Of a stretch of 64,000 bases of DNA, positions 44,709-54,584 are shown piece after piece (the stretch's first letter is position 1; each line of letters starts with the position of its first letter). The stretch spans positions 124,001 to 188,000 of the forward strand of contig NZ_JDUI01000002.1 of assembly GCF_000771405.1 (NCBI RefSeq). The letters run 5' to 3'. Source of the stretch: Bifidobacterium pullorum DSM 20433 (GTDB lineage Bacteria > Actinomycetota > Actinomycetes > Actinomycetales > Bifidobacteriaceae). Both the position numbers and the translations under genes were made by a program. The notes beneath the pieces are model-generated. The model had not been told where the DNA came from and ran no database searches. It saw only the letters and a program-made list of their open reading frames with translations.

Positions 44709-47066
44709 TCAGGTGTCGATCTTGGACCGGTCGAAATCGTCGGCGTTATCCACGATGAACTGCTTGCGCGGCGGCACGTCGTCGCCCATGAGCAGGCTGA
44801 AGATCTCGCTGGCTTGCGCGGCGTCCTCCATGCGGATGCGGCGCAGCATGCGCGTGCGCGGGTCCATCGTGGTGTCGGCCAGCTGGTCGGCGTCCATCTC
44901 GCCCAAACCCTTGTACCGCTGAATGTCGTCGTTGTAGGCGATGTGCCTGCGGTCCAGATCGGCCAGCTTGCCGGCCAGCTCGTCGTCCGAATACGTGTAG
45001 ATGTATTCACCCTTATGCGAGCCGGCGAGCGCAATGCGGTGCAACGGCGGCACCGCGGCATACACGCGACCATGCTCGATGAGCGGGCGCATGTACCGGT
45101 AGAACAGCGTGAGCAGCAGGATGCGGATGTGCGCGCCGTCCACGTCGGCATCGGTCATCATGATGACCTTGTTGTACCGGGCCTGCTCGATGTCGAAGCT
45201 CGGCCCGGAGCCGGCGCCGACCACCTGGATGATCGCCGCGCATTCCTTGTTCGAGAGCATCTGGCTCAGTGAGGCCTTCTGCACGTTGAGGATCTTGCCT
45301 CGGATCGGCAGCAGGGCCTGGAACCCGGAGTTGCGGGCCGCCTTGGCGGTGCCGAGCGCCGAATCACCCTCGACGATGAACAGTTCGGCCACGTCGTCGT
45401 TGCCCGGCTGGCAGTCGGACAGTTTCGGCGGCATCGAGGCGGATTCGAGCGCGTTCTTGCGGCGCGTGACCTCCTTGGTCTTGCGCGCCTGGATGCGGGC
45501 GTGCATCTCGCCGACGATCTTCTCGAGCACGCGCCCGGACTGCTCCTTATAGCCGCGCTTGGAGCCGGTGATCATCTCGCCGAACTGTCTGTCGGTCATG
45601 CGGGTGACGATCGGCTTGACCTGCGCGGTGCCCAGCACGTCCTTGGTCTGTCCCTGGAACTGGGGTTCGGCGATGCGCACGGTGACCACGGCGACCAGTC
45701 CGGCCAAGATGTCGTCGCGTTCGACGCGCATGGCGCCGTCCTTGAGGTTCACCTTGAGCTTGCGCGCGTTATCCTCCACGGCCTTGCGGATCTGCTTGGT
45801 GATGCCGCCCAGGAACCCGTCGACGTGCGTGCCGCCGCCGGGGGTCTCGACCACGTTGACGAAGCTGCGCATCGTGGTGTCGTAGCCGTTGACCCAACGC
45901 AGGGCGATGTCCACGCCGCAGGTGCGGGTGATCGTCTGCGCATGCAGGTCGCCGTTGTCGTCGACGGCCTGGGTTTCCTCCTCATAGGTGTCCTCGCCGG
46001 TGATGCGCCAGATGTCCGAAACGGGCTCCCCCTTGGACAGGAAGTCGACGAAATCCTTGACGCCGCCGGTATGGAGGAACTCCTCGACGCGGGCGTGACC
46101 ATGCGCGGCCGCCGCCACGTTCCGCTGGGTCACGGCAGGCTGCGCCGGTTCCGCCCCCACCGTGACGAATCCGTCCAACCCCGACGCCTGCTCCGCCGCA
46201 CCGGCGGAGTCGGCGGAGTCGGCAACACCGACGGTCGCGGCACCGGCGGCATCCGTCGTATCGGCAACGTCAACGTCGCCAACCATGTCGGCACCCGACA
46301 TCGGTTCCGTTTCGTCGATCTCACGCACCGCGTCCACCGATTCGTCGCCGGTTTCCGGAATGTTCTCGTCGATGACGGTGATCCTCAGTCCCGGCACCAG
46401 GAAACTGGTCTGCCGGACGCGGTCGATGAGTTGTTCATAGCTGAATTCGGCGGTGGCGTTGAAGATCTCCGGATCCGCCCAGTAGCGGATGCGCGTGCCT
46501 GTGGTCTTGGGACTGACCTTGCCGATGATCTCCAATTCGGTCGCCTTGTTCTTGCGCGTACGCTTGAACGGCGCATCCGGCGAGGGGTGGGCCGGGTCGG
46601 CGTCCGTGTAGACGCCCGGATGCCCCTGATGGAACGACATGTGATGGGTTTTGCCGTCGCGGTCGACCTCGACGTCCAGACGCGCCGACAGCGCGTTGAC
46701 CACGGACGAGCCGACGCCGTGCAGACCGCCGGCCGCGTTGTAGGAGGCATTGCCGAACTTGGCGCCGGCGTGCAGTTTGGTCAGTACGACCTCCACGCCG
46801 CTCAGGCCTGTTTTCGGCTCGGTGTCCACAGGGATGCCGCGGCCGTTGTCGGCCACCTCGACCGAACCGTCATCGTGCAGGGTGACGGTGATATGGTCGC
46901 AGGCACCGGCCAACGCCTCGTCCACGGCGTTGTCGATGATCTCCCACAGGCAGTGCATCAGGCCCTGGCTGTCGGTGGTGCCGATGTACATGCCCGGGCG
47001 CTTGCGCACCGCGTCAAGGCCTTCGAGAACGGTCAAACTGTCCGCGCCGTAGTTTTCCTTTGCCAT
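44709..47066 (-). CDS. parE: DNA topoisomerase IV subunit B
   Basis: 785 aa from the ATG at 47066 (GGGGACC upstream). GHKL ATPase with IIDNAVDEALAG, DNGRGIPVD and GLHGVGSSVVNALS; TOPRIM with FIVEGDSALG and MMTDADVDGAHI. An extra Asp/Ala/Gly/Thr-rich insert of about 90 residues (roughly 240-330, through GDVDVADTTDAAG and SADSAGAAEQASG) sits in the transducer domain before the RVEEFLHTGGVKDFVDFL strand. It pairs with the parC product. It lies downstream of rpoD with a repeat region between. Confidence 0.9.
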   Translation of the reverse strand: MAKENYGADSLTVLEGLDAVRKRPGMYIGTTDSQGLMHCLWEIIDNAVDEALAGACDHITVTLHDDGSVEVADNGRGIPVDTEPKTGLSGVEVVLTKLHAGAKFGNASYNAAGGLHGVGSSVVNALSARLDVEVDRDGKTHHMSFHQGHPGVYTDADPAHPSPDAPFKRTRKNKATELEIIGKVSPKTTGTRIRYWADPEIFNATAEFSYEQLIDRVRQTSFLVPGLRITVIDENIPETGDESVDAVREIDETEPMSGADMVGDVDVADTTDAAGAATVGVADSADSAGAAEQASGLDGFVTVGAEPAQPAVTQRNVAAAAHGHARVEEFLHTGGVKDFVDFLSKGEPVSDIWRITGEDTYEEETQAVDDNGDLHAQTITRTCGVDIALRWVNGYDTTMRSFVNVVETPGGGTHVDGFLGGITKQIRKAVEDNARKLKVNLKDGAMRVERDDILAGLVAVVTVRIAEPQFQGQTKDVLGTAQVKPIVTRMTDRQFGEMITGSKRGYKEQSGRVLEKIVGEMHARIQARKTKEVTRRKNALESASMPPKLSDCQPGNDDVAELFIVEGDSALGTAKAARNSGFQALLPIRGKILNVQKASLSQMLSNKECAAIIQVVGAGSGPSFDIEQARYNKVIMMTDADVDGAHIRILLLTLFYRYMRPLIEHGRVYAAVPPLHRIALAGSHKGEYIYTYSDDELAGKLADLDRRHIAYNDDIQRYKGLGEMDADQLADTTMDPRTRMLRRIRMEDAAQASEIFSLLMGDDVPPRKQFIVDNADDFDRSKIDT

Positions 47067-47180
47067 GGTCCCCATTCAATCGTCGATGTACGCCGGAGCA
47101 ACACGCTTCCGGCATGATGCGACGTCTCCCCTTGAGCGGGGAGGACGCCAAGGTAATCGGTGCCTCTTGCGAGCCAGCTG

Positions 47181-47326
47181 AGGATGGCTCCGTCGTTCGG
47201 GAGTCCACTGGACTCCCTCGCTCCTCGCGTGACGGCCTGCCCAGCGGGCCGTCCAAGGATGGCTCCGTCGTTCGGAAGCCCACCGGGCTTCCTCGCTCCT
47301 CGCGCGACGGCCTGCCCAGCGGGCCG

Positions 47327-47328
<2 letters not shown>
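47181..47328. repeat. Two 75-bp tandem repeats with covarying hairpins after rpoD
   Basis: Copies 47181-47255 and 47256-47328. Each holds two hairpins. The first stem is GGGAGTCC/GGACTCCC in copy 1 (47199-47217) and GGAAGCCC/GGGCTTCC in copy 2 (47274-47292): two base pairs changed on both sides so pairing is kept. The second stem GACGGCC/GGCCGTC is identical. The rpoD stop (47327-47329) overlaps the last stem. A further short hairpin CTCCCC/GGGGAG lies at 47126-47143; no ORF is supported in the gap 47067-47326. Confidence 0.85.
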
Positions 47329-48718
<1,390 letters not shown>

Positions 48719-48858
48719 CCTCCTGCAGGTTCCCGCCGGAAGCGCGGTAGCATATGGGCGCACTTCTAGCAAGGGCAAATCGTCAACTATTTGGAGTTAA
48801 CCATCTTCCAAGGACGATTATTCCCGTCCGACACCGCGGACACCCGGATCCGGCGTGT

Positions 48859-49476
48859 TCACCGCAGCCATACCGGATAGGCCCCGCGACGCAATGCGCC
48901 GAGCACGATCGCCGCCAGCGAACAACCGGCATCAATGGCGAGCGCCTGCAGCGCGTAGGACGGCGCCCGCCGGTCGCCCAGCCACCATAGGACGTACGCG
49001 ATGATCGTCAACGGCTGCACCCGGTAGCGTTCGGGAACCGCGGCCACCATCCGCTCCAGGGCCGCCACGGCCGCCCGGCATCGGGCGCCGTCCACCCCGC
49101 CGTGCTCGTCCGTGAACGCCTCGGTCAGCATCCGCCCCATCCGATCGCAGACCTCCGGCGCGTGCGGCCGTGAGGCGAATCCCATCAACACCTCCTTGTC
49201 CAAGCCCGCGGCACCGGTCACGATCGACACGATCAGGGCGTCCCGGATGGCCAGGGTCTGGTCCATACCGACCGCGAGCGCCATCATCGACGCCTCGGGC
49301 AACTGTTTGCCATCCCGCAATACCTCCAGCCAGTCATCCAACGGATGGTCCACCCATGCCGCGTCGGCCGTTCGCGGGCCGCGCTCGCGCCGATCCTCCC
49401 GCAGCCGCATGCTCAGCTCGTCCATGATCCGCGCGGCACGGGTTTCCGCCTTCCGCCCTTCCCGAAGTTCCGACAT
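48859..49476 (-). CDS. DUF4192 family protein
   Basis: 205 aa from the ATG at 49476 (GGGGGA 4 nt upstream; ATG at 49479 also possible). The C-terminal block QPLTIIAYVLWWLGDRRAPSYALQ and IDAGCSLAAIVLGALRRG matches the DUF4192 tail, and the N-terminal part is shorter than in most actinobacteria. No catalytic motif is seen. It lies beside the sigma-factor gene, as in other actinobacteria, and diverges from the polyprenyl synthase. Function unknown. Confidence 0.72.
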   Translation of the reverse strand: MSELREGRKAETRAARIMDELSMRLREDRRERGPRTADAAWVDHPLDDWLEVLRDGKQLPEASMMALAVGMDQTLAIRDALIVSIVTGAAGLDKEVLMGFASRPHAPEVCDRMGRMLTEAFTDEHGGVDGARCRAAVAALERMVAAVPERYRVQPLTIIAYVLWWLGDRRAPSYALQALAIDAGCSLAAIVLGALRRGAYPVWLR

Positions 49477-49586
49477 CATTCCCCCTTTGGTTGCTGCCAT
49501 CCGCCGGCGCCCCTGCACCGGTCCGCCCGAAGGCGAGGATTCCAGTATGGGCGCGGATGCCCGCCCACCGCCACCCGAAACGGGCA

Positions 49587-49618
49587 ATGTGGTCGAAGGC
49601 TTGCCGGATGTGGTCGAA
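49587..49618. repeat. Direct repeat ATGTGGTCGAA upstream of the polyprenyl synthase
   Basis: Two copies of an 11-nt sequence at 49587-49597 and 49608-49618, 21 nt apart (two helical turns), just upstream of the -35 element. They could be half-sites for a regulator. Confidence 0.35.
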
Positions 49619-49632
49619 CGTTTCGCGAACGC

Positions 49633-49661
49633 TTGTCTTGTCACCCGGCTGCGGATACCCT
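49633..49661 (+). promoter_or_regulatory. Promoter of the polyprenyl synthase (leaderless)
   Basis: TTGTCT (49633-49638), 17 nt, TACCCT (49656-49661), then 7 nt and the ATG at 49669. No ribosome binding site; a leaderless transcript is expected. Confidence 0.65.
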
Positions 49662-49668
49662 CGTAGGT

Positions 49669-50766
49669 ATGACTACGACTGCGATGCTGGGCGTCATCGA
49701 ACGGCGCATCACCGAGCTGGTGTCCTCGTTCCTTGCGATGCCTGACGATGAACGGCTCGATGACGTCTGCGCCGCCGTGCTGCATGCGACGATCCGGCAG
49801 GCGACCGTTTCCAGCGAGGGGGGCAAGCGGCTGCGGGCGCTGCTGGCCGTGGATACGTTCGGCGCACTGGCATCCGACGATTCCCGGCGCGGGGCGCTCA
49901 TCGACCTGGCCTGCGCGGTCGAGGTCTTCCAGACGGCCGCGCTGGTCCATGACGACATCATCGACGACGCCGACCTGCGCCGCGGCAAGCCGGCCGCGCA
50001 CAAGGCCCTGGCCGGGCCGGCGCACGACGCGGCGCTGGGGACGGGACTGGGCATCATGCTCGGCGATCTGCTGGCCACGGCCAGCGTGGACATCGCCAAC
50101 GGCGCCGCCCGTCAGCTGCCGAACGCCGATGCCATCATCCAAGCGTTCCTGACCATGCACCGCGAGGTGGAAATCGGGCAGGTGCTCGACTTGGCGGCGG
50201 TCCAATGCCCCATGTCCGATCCCGAACGGCTCGCCCAAGCCTCGCTGGATGTGTTCCGTTGGAAAACCGCGAGCTACACCACCATCGCACCGCTGGAGCT
50301 CGGCATGCTCGCCGCCGGCATGAGCCCCGACGAGGCGCGCCGCCACGCGCTCGCCATCGGCGATCCCCTGGGACTGGCGTTCCAGTTGACCGACGATCTG
50401 CTCGACGTCGTCGGTTCCAGCTCCGCCACCGGCAAACCGATCGGCGGTGATATCCGCGAAGGCAAACGCACGGTGCTGCTGGCGGACGCGCTGACTGGCG
50501 CGACGCCGGACGAGCGCCGTGAACTGACCGCCATGTTCGAGGCCCCCATGCGCGACGAGACGCAGACCGCCCGCGCCATCGCGCTGTTCCACACAACCGG
50601 TGCGATAGACCGCTCACGCGATCGCATCGAAACGCTGTGGACGCGCAGCCTGCACGCCATCGAGATGATGGGGTGCCCCACCGAATCACGGACGATCCTG
50701 GAACAGGCCTGTGCTCGTTTCGTGCCTTCCGTTCATTACACGCCCCGCGAGCAGGACAGCATGTAG
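49669..50766 (+). CDS. Polyprenyl (geranylgeranyl-type) diphosphate synthase
   Basis: 365 aa. Both aspartate-rich motifs are present: LVHDDIIDDADLRRGKP (first, near residue 105) and LTDDLLDVVGSS (second, near 240); GGKRLRA is the isopentenyl-diphosphate-binding start. It condenses isopentenyl units on a shorter allylic diphosphate. Chain length cannot be set from this alone. The PASTA kinase follows 44 nt downstream on the same strand, an order seen near pknL in other actinobacteria. Confidence 0.9.
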   Translation: MTTTAMLGVIERRITELVSSFLAMPDDERLDDVCAAVLHATIRQATVSSEGGKRLRALLAVDTFGALASDDSRRGALIDLACAVEVFQTAALVHDDIIDDADLRRGKPAAHKALAGPAHDAALGTGLGIMLGDLLATASVDIANGAARQLPNADAIIQAFLTMHREVEIGQVLDLAAVQCPMSDPERLAQASLDVFRWKTASYTTIAPLELGMLAAGMSPDEARRHALAIGDPLGLAFQLTDDLLDVVGSSSATGKPIGGDIREGKRTVLLADALTGATPDERRELTAMFEAPMRDETQTARAIALFHTTGAIDRSRDRIETLWTRSLHAIEMMGCPTESRTILEQACARFVPSVHYTPREQDSM

Positions 50767-50810
50767 ACTTTTAAGAGACCGTTATCCCACCAAGGAATGC
50801 CTGTATCACC

Positions 50811-53081
50811 ATGACTGAAGCCGCGAACGTGCCCGAAGGGCTTGTGATCGAAGGACGATACCGTATTGTCCACCGCATCGCCGAAGGCGGCATGGCCACG
50901 GTGTACCAGGCCGTCGACGAACGACTCGACCGCACGGTGGCCATCAAGATCATGCACACGCAGCTCGCCCAGGGGCCGCTTCGCGACCAGTTCGTCGAGC
51001 GTTTCCGCCGCGAGGCCAAATCCGCGGCGGCCATCGCCAACCCTCATATCGTGCAGGTGTACGACACCGGCGAGTTCAACGGTCTGGACTACCTGGTCAT
51101 GGAGTACGTCCATGGTGTGAACCTGCGGCATGAGATGAACACGCAACGCACGTTCACCGTCCGGGAGACGTTGCGCATCCTTTCCGAGACGCTGGATGGC
51201 CTGTCCGCCGCGCATCGCGTCGGCGTCGTGCACCGGGACATCAAGCCGGAGAACATCCTGCTCAACGACCGCGGTCGCGTGCAGATCACCGACTTCGGCC
51301 TGGCCAAGGCGGCCTCGCAGGCCACGCTCTCCGCCACCGGCATGCTGCTGGGCACCGCGGCCTATCTGGCCCCGGAGATGATCCAGGACAACCAGGCCAC
51401 CCCGCAGGGCGACCTATATTCGATCGGCATCACCGCCTGGGAGATGCTGGCCGGCTTCGTGCCGTTCCAATCCGACAACCCGGTCACCTTGGTGTTCAAG
51501 CACGTCCACGAAGATGTGCCCTCCCTATCGGATTCCTGCCCCGGCCTGCATCCGGATGTGGCGGCGTTCATCGCCCACCTGACCGCACGCGCCGTGGACG
51601 CCCGGCCGGCCGATGCCACCGCGGCGCTGCAGGAGCTGCGCGCGTTGACCGCATCCCTGCCGATTTCCGCATGGCAATACCGCAAGTCCACGGACGGCGA
51701 CCAAGCCACGGCCAACGAAACCACACAGCCGCCGCTGCCGCCGCTCGATCCGCCCGCCCCCGCCACCGAACCGATTGCGACGGCGAGCGCAAGACCTTCG
51801 GCCGACGCCGCCACCGACACCATCGCCAAACCTTCCCCGGATGCCGAGCTGGCCGCCACGGCCGAGTTCCGTCCCGACGCCACGCAGCCCATCGCCAAGG
51901 CCGACGCCGCCGGAGACGCCGCTACACAGACGATTCCCGCGGTGCCTTCCACGCCGACACAGGCCATCCCCCAAACGGGAGTCCTGCCCGACGGGCAGTT
52001 CGACGACGCCCAAACCGCGGATGCGGTCGCCGACACCGATGCCGACACCGGCACCCGTCACACGAAGCGCACGGTCGCCGTCGTCGCCATCATCCTGTTC
52101 GCATTGGCCGCCATCGGCGGTGGCGTGTTCGCATGGTGGTACTATCTGGGCCCCGGCAGCTACTGGACGATGCCCCAGCCGAACGACATCTCCTGCACCG
52201 AAGGCCGGGACTGCCCCATCACCGATGCCGACTGGGCCGACTATGAGAGCACGCTCAAGGTGGCCGGCATCCCCTACACCACGGATGAGGATTACAGCGA
52301 CACCGTGGCCGAGGGAGACATCATCTCGGCTCATCTGACCGCCGACGGTTCCGCCGATCCGCTGGATGTGGGCGACCGCATCAACCGGCGGGACGGCAGC
52401 CAGATCACCGTCACCGTATCGAAGGGCGTACGGCAGGCCACGATCCCCGACGACATCCTCGACCCGAACTCGGCGAACGCGGCCGATCCGCTGAAGGCGC
52501 TGAAGGACGCGGGCTTCGACAACGTGACCCACGACGAGGACAACGACCAGTATTCGGACACGCTGCCGGCGGGCGTGGCGCTGACCATCAGCCCCGACCC
52601 CGGCACCACACTGGACCACAACGCGGAGGTGACCGTGACCCTGTCGAAGGGCCCGGCGCCGGTCGACATGCCGAACATCATCGGTTCCACACGAGACGAG
52701 GCGGAGGCGGCGCTCGCCGAACTCAGGCTCATCGCCAACGTGACCGAGGAGTTCAGCGACTCCGTGCCCTCCGGACAGGTGATTTCCGCCTCCGCGGATT
52801 CCGGCGCCCAGCTGCATTGGGGCGACACGGTGGACGTGGTGGTCTCCAAGGGTCCGCAGACCGCGGCCGTGCCCTCCGGGCTGGTGGGCAAGCAGGAGAG
52901 CGACGTGACCAAGACGCTGGAGGATCTCGGCTTCAAGGTGGAGACCAACCGCATCCTCGGCGGCCTGTTCGGCACCGTGCGTGACGTGCAGTACGACGGG
53001 GAGTCCATCAGCAACGGGGCCGATGTGCGGCTGCGCGACAAGGATGGCAACGCGACCGTCATCACGCTGACCGTGGTGTGA
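50811..53081 (+). CDS. Membrane Ser/Thr protein kinase with PASTA domains
   Basis: 756 aa. Cytoplasmic kinase at about residues 18-280: VAIKIMH (Lys), VVHRDIKPENILL (catalytic loop), ITDFGLAK (DFG) and TAAYLAPEM. A Pro/Ala/Thr-rich linker of about 130 residues, one membrane helix (VAVVAIILFALAAIGGGVFAW) near 425, then four extracellular PASTA-like repeats marked by VTVSKG, VTVTLSKG and VDVVVSKG. PASTA kinases sense muropeptides and control cell-wall growth. A TAGACT -10 lies at 50764-50769. Gene order with the synthase and acyltransferase resembles the pknL region of mycobacteria. Confidence 0.93.
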   Translation: MTEAANVPEGLVIEGRYRIVHRIAEGGMATVYQAVDERLDRTVAIKIMHTQLAQGPLRDQFVERFRREAKSAAAIANPHIVQVYDTGEFNGLDYLVMEYVHGVNLRHEMNTQRTFTVRETLRILSETLDGLSAAHRVGVVHRDIKPENILLNDRGRVQITDFGLAKAASQATLSATGMLLGTAAYLAPEMIQDNQATPQGDLYSIGITAWEMLAGFVPFQSDNPVTLVFKHVHEDVPSLSDSCPGLHPDVAAFIAHLTARAVDARPADATAALQELRALTASLPISAWQYRKSTDGDQATANETTQPPLPPLDPPAPATEPIATASARPSADAATDTIAKPSPDAELAATAEFRPDATQPIAKADAAGDAATQTIPAVPSTPTQAIPQTGVLPDGQFDDAQTADAVADTDADTGTRHTKRTVAVVAIILFALAAIGGGVFAWWYYLGPGSYWTMPQPNDISCTEGRDCPITDADWADYESTLKVAGIPYTTDEDYSDTVAEGDIISAHLTADGSADPLDVGDRINRRDGSQITVTVSKGVRQATIPDDILDPNSANAADPLKALKDAGFDNVTHDEDNDQYSDTLPAGVALTISPDPGTTLDHNAEVTVTLSKGPAPVDMPNIIGSTRDEAEAALAELRLIANVTEEFSDSVPSGQVISASADSGAQLHWGDTVDVVVSKGPQTAAVPSGLVGKQESDVTKTLEDLGFKVETNRILGGLFGTVRDVQYDGESISNGADVRLRDKDGNATVITLTVV

Positions 53082-53148
53082 AATCACCTGCGGATGTTGC
53101 GCACGTATACAACGGCTATACGCGCACGATAAGGGGTGTTGCGTCGAC

Positions 53149-53856
53149 TTACTTTGTCACGGTCGAATCCGCGGCGGCCTGCTCCTTGAGGCGCTTCTTG
53201 ACCGTCTGCGCGTACTCGTCCACGTATTCCTGCCCGCTCATGGCCTGGATGGCGTGCGTGACCTGATCGGTCAGCGAGCGCAGGTCATCATGGGTGACGG
53301 TCTCGGCATCCTTACGCTCCACGGGGATCGGCTTGCCGTAGATCACCTGCGTCTTGCCCTTCTTCGGCACCACGGTGCCGACCGGCTGCAACGTGTCCGA
53401 GCCGATGATGGCCACCGGCACAATCGGGCATCCGGTTTCCAGCGCCAGCTTGGCCACGCCGGTATGTCCCTTGTACAGACGGCCGTCGGGGCTGCGCGTG
53501 CCCTCGATGTGGATACCGAACAGGTGGCCGTCCTCCAGAATCTCACGCGCATGGTTCAGCGCGCCGAGCGACTTGGAGCCACCGGAACGGTCGACTGGGA
53601 ACACGCCGACGGACGTGAACCACCACTTCTTGAACCGGCCCTTGATGCCCTTGCCTTCGAAATACTCGGCCTTGCCCATGAAATGGATCATGCGCGGGCA
53701 GGTGATCGGCAGCAGCGCGTCATCAATCACGGCCAGATGGTTCGCGGCGATGATGGCGCCGCCATGCTTGGGGATGTTCTGCAACCCCTTGACCGTGGGA
53801 CCAAGCCGCCGGTGGGCGATCCAACCGAACCCCTTGACGAAGAACCAGTACAGCAT
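53149..53856 (-). CDS. plsC: 1-acyl-sn-glycerol-3-phosphate acyltransferase (PlsC type)
   Basis: 235 aa, GGAGGAAA upstream of the ATG at 53856. The acyltransferase motifs are NHLAVIDDALLP (H-x4-D), VFPVDRSGGSKSLGAL, IEGTRSPDGRL and VPVAIIGSDTLQPVG. It acylates lysophosphatidate to phosphatidate in phospholipid synthesis, or a related lysolipid. It is convergent with the PASTA kinase and divergent from the small membrane protein. Confidence 0.88.
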   Translation of the reverse strand: MLYWFFVKGFGWIAHRRLGPTVKGLQNIPKHGGAIIAANHLAVIDDALLPITCPRMIHFMGKAEYFEGKGIKGRFKKWWFTSVGVFPVDRSGGSKSLGALNHAREILEDGHLFGIHIEGTRSPDGRLYKGHTGVAKLALETGCPIVPVAIIGSDTLQPVGTVVPKKGKTQVIYGKPIPVERKDAETVTHDDLRSLTDQVTHAIQAMSGQEYVDEYAQTVKKRLKEQAAADSTVTK

Positions 53857-53909
53857 CGTGGGTTTCCTCCTCGTATACCTTGTGGGCGCGGTATGGCGTC
53901 ACGCTTGGT

Positions 53910-53915
53910 TACAGT
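53910..53915 (+). promoter_or_regulatory. -10 of the small membrane protein gene (leaderless)
   Basis: TACAGT followed by 7 nt and ATG at 53923, without a ribosome binding site. Confidence 0.5.
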
Positions 53916-53922
53916 GGTGTCT

Positions 53923-54468
53923 ATGACTGAGAACAACAATAGCAATGCCGATGGCGAGCGTCCAAACCCCACGCCGGGTGATGGAACCGATTTCGACGCC
54001 GCCTGGGCCGAGTTCGCCGCCGACCACGCCGATGACCTCAACGACGTGGAACGCTCACGCAACGCCAAACGGTTCGAAAAGCATGCGCAGCGCAAGGAGA
54101 AGGAGGCGCTGCTCTCAGTCGACGATCTGGACCCGAGCGCCTTCGCCGGCGGCGCGAGGCGGGGCCCCCGCGATTTCACCGGTTCCAGCTGGCTGGACAC
54201 CGACGATGTGATGGACCGCTATGGCGAGCCGTTCACGCCGCCGAACCCCGATCTGGGTCCGGTGAACAAGTCCAAGCTCGTGTTCTGGATTCTGCTGATC
54301 GTAGGCGTCGCCGGCGTGATCGGCTCGGTGTTCCTGCCTGGATTGGCCGCCATGCTCGGCACAATCTTCGGCGCGTGCGTACTCATCGGCGCGGCCGGTC
54401 TGATCGTGCAGCACAAGGGCCACGCCGAAACCCGCGAGAACCCGTTCGACGACGGCGCCCGCGTCTGA
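53923..54468 (+). CDS. Small two-helix membrane protein, unrecognised
   Basis: 181 aa. The first 120 residues are hydrophilic and charged (SRNAKRFEKHAQRKEKEALLS, read in part); two membrane helices follow, LVFWILLIVGVAGVIGSVFL and MLGTIFGACVLIGAAGLIV, then a short polar tail. I do not recognise the family. The cytoplasmic charged N terminus with a C-terminal hairpin is the only structural clue. It diverges from plsC. Confidence 0.75.
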   Translation: MTENNNSNADGERPNPTPGDGTDFDAAWAEFAADHADDLNDVERSRNAKRFEKHAQRKEKEALLSVDDLDPSAFAGGARRGPRDFTGSSWLDTDDVMDRYGEPFTPPNPDLGPVNKSKLVFWILLIVGVAGVIGSVFLPGLAAMLGTIFGACVLIGAAGLIVQHKGHAETRENPFDDGARV

Positions 54469-54480
54469 CCGAGTCCCACC

Positions 54481-54573
54481 GCGACAACACGCGCATAAGG
54501 CCACTATCAAACGTCCGTGTCGTCACCAAGACGCGACAACACGCGCATAAGGCCACCTCCTCAAACGTCACGC
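54481..54573. repeat. Direct repeat of about 40 bp between convergent genes
   Basis: 25 identical nt (54481-54505 and 54533-54557, starting CGCGACAACACGCGCATAAG) followed in both by a slightly changed TCAAACGTC segment; period 52 nt. It lies between the small membrane protein and the second ABC gene, where both transcripts end. Confidence 0.85.
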
Positions 54574-54584
54574 CCGGAACCGAA

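Noticed and set aside
33744..47066. parC/parE considered as gyrA/gyrB
   Set aside because: No GyrA box in the A subunit, and the genes are not together as in a gyrase locus next to recF and dnaN; topoisomerase IV fits better, though phylogeny is needed for certainty.
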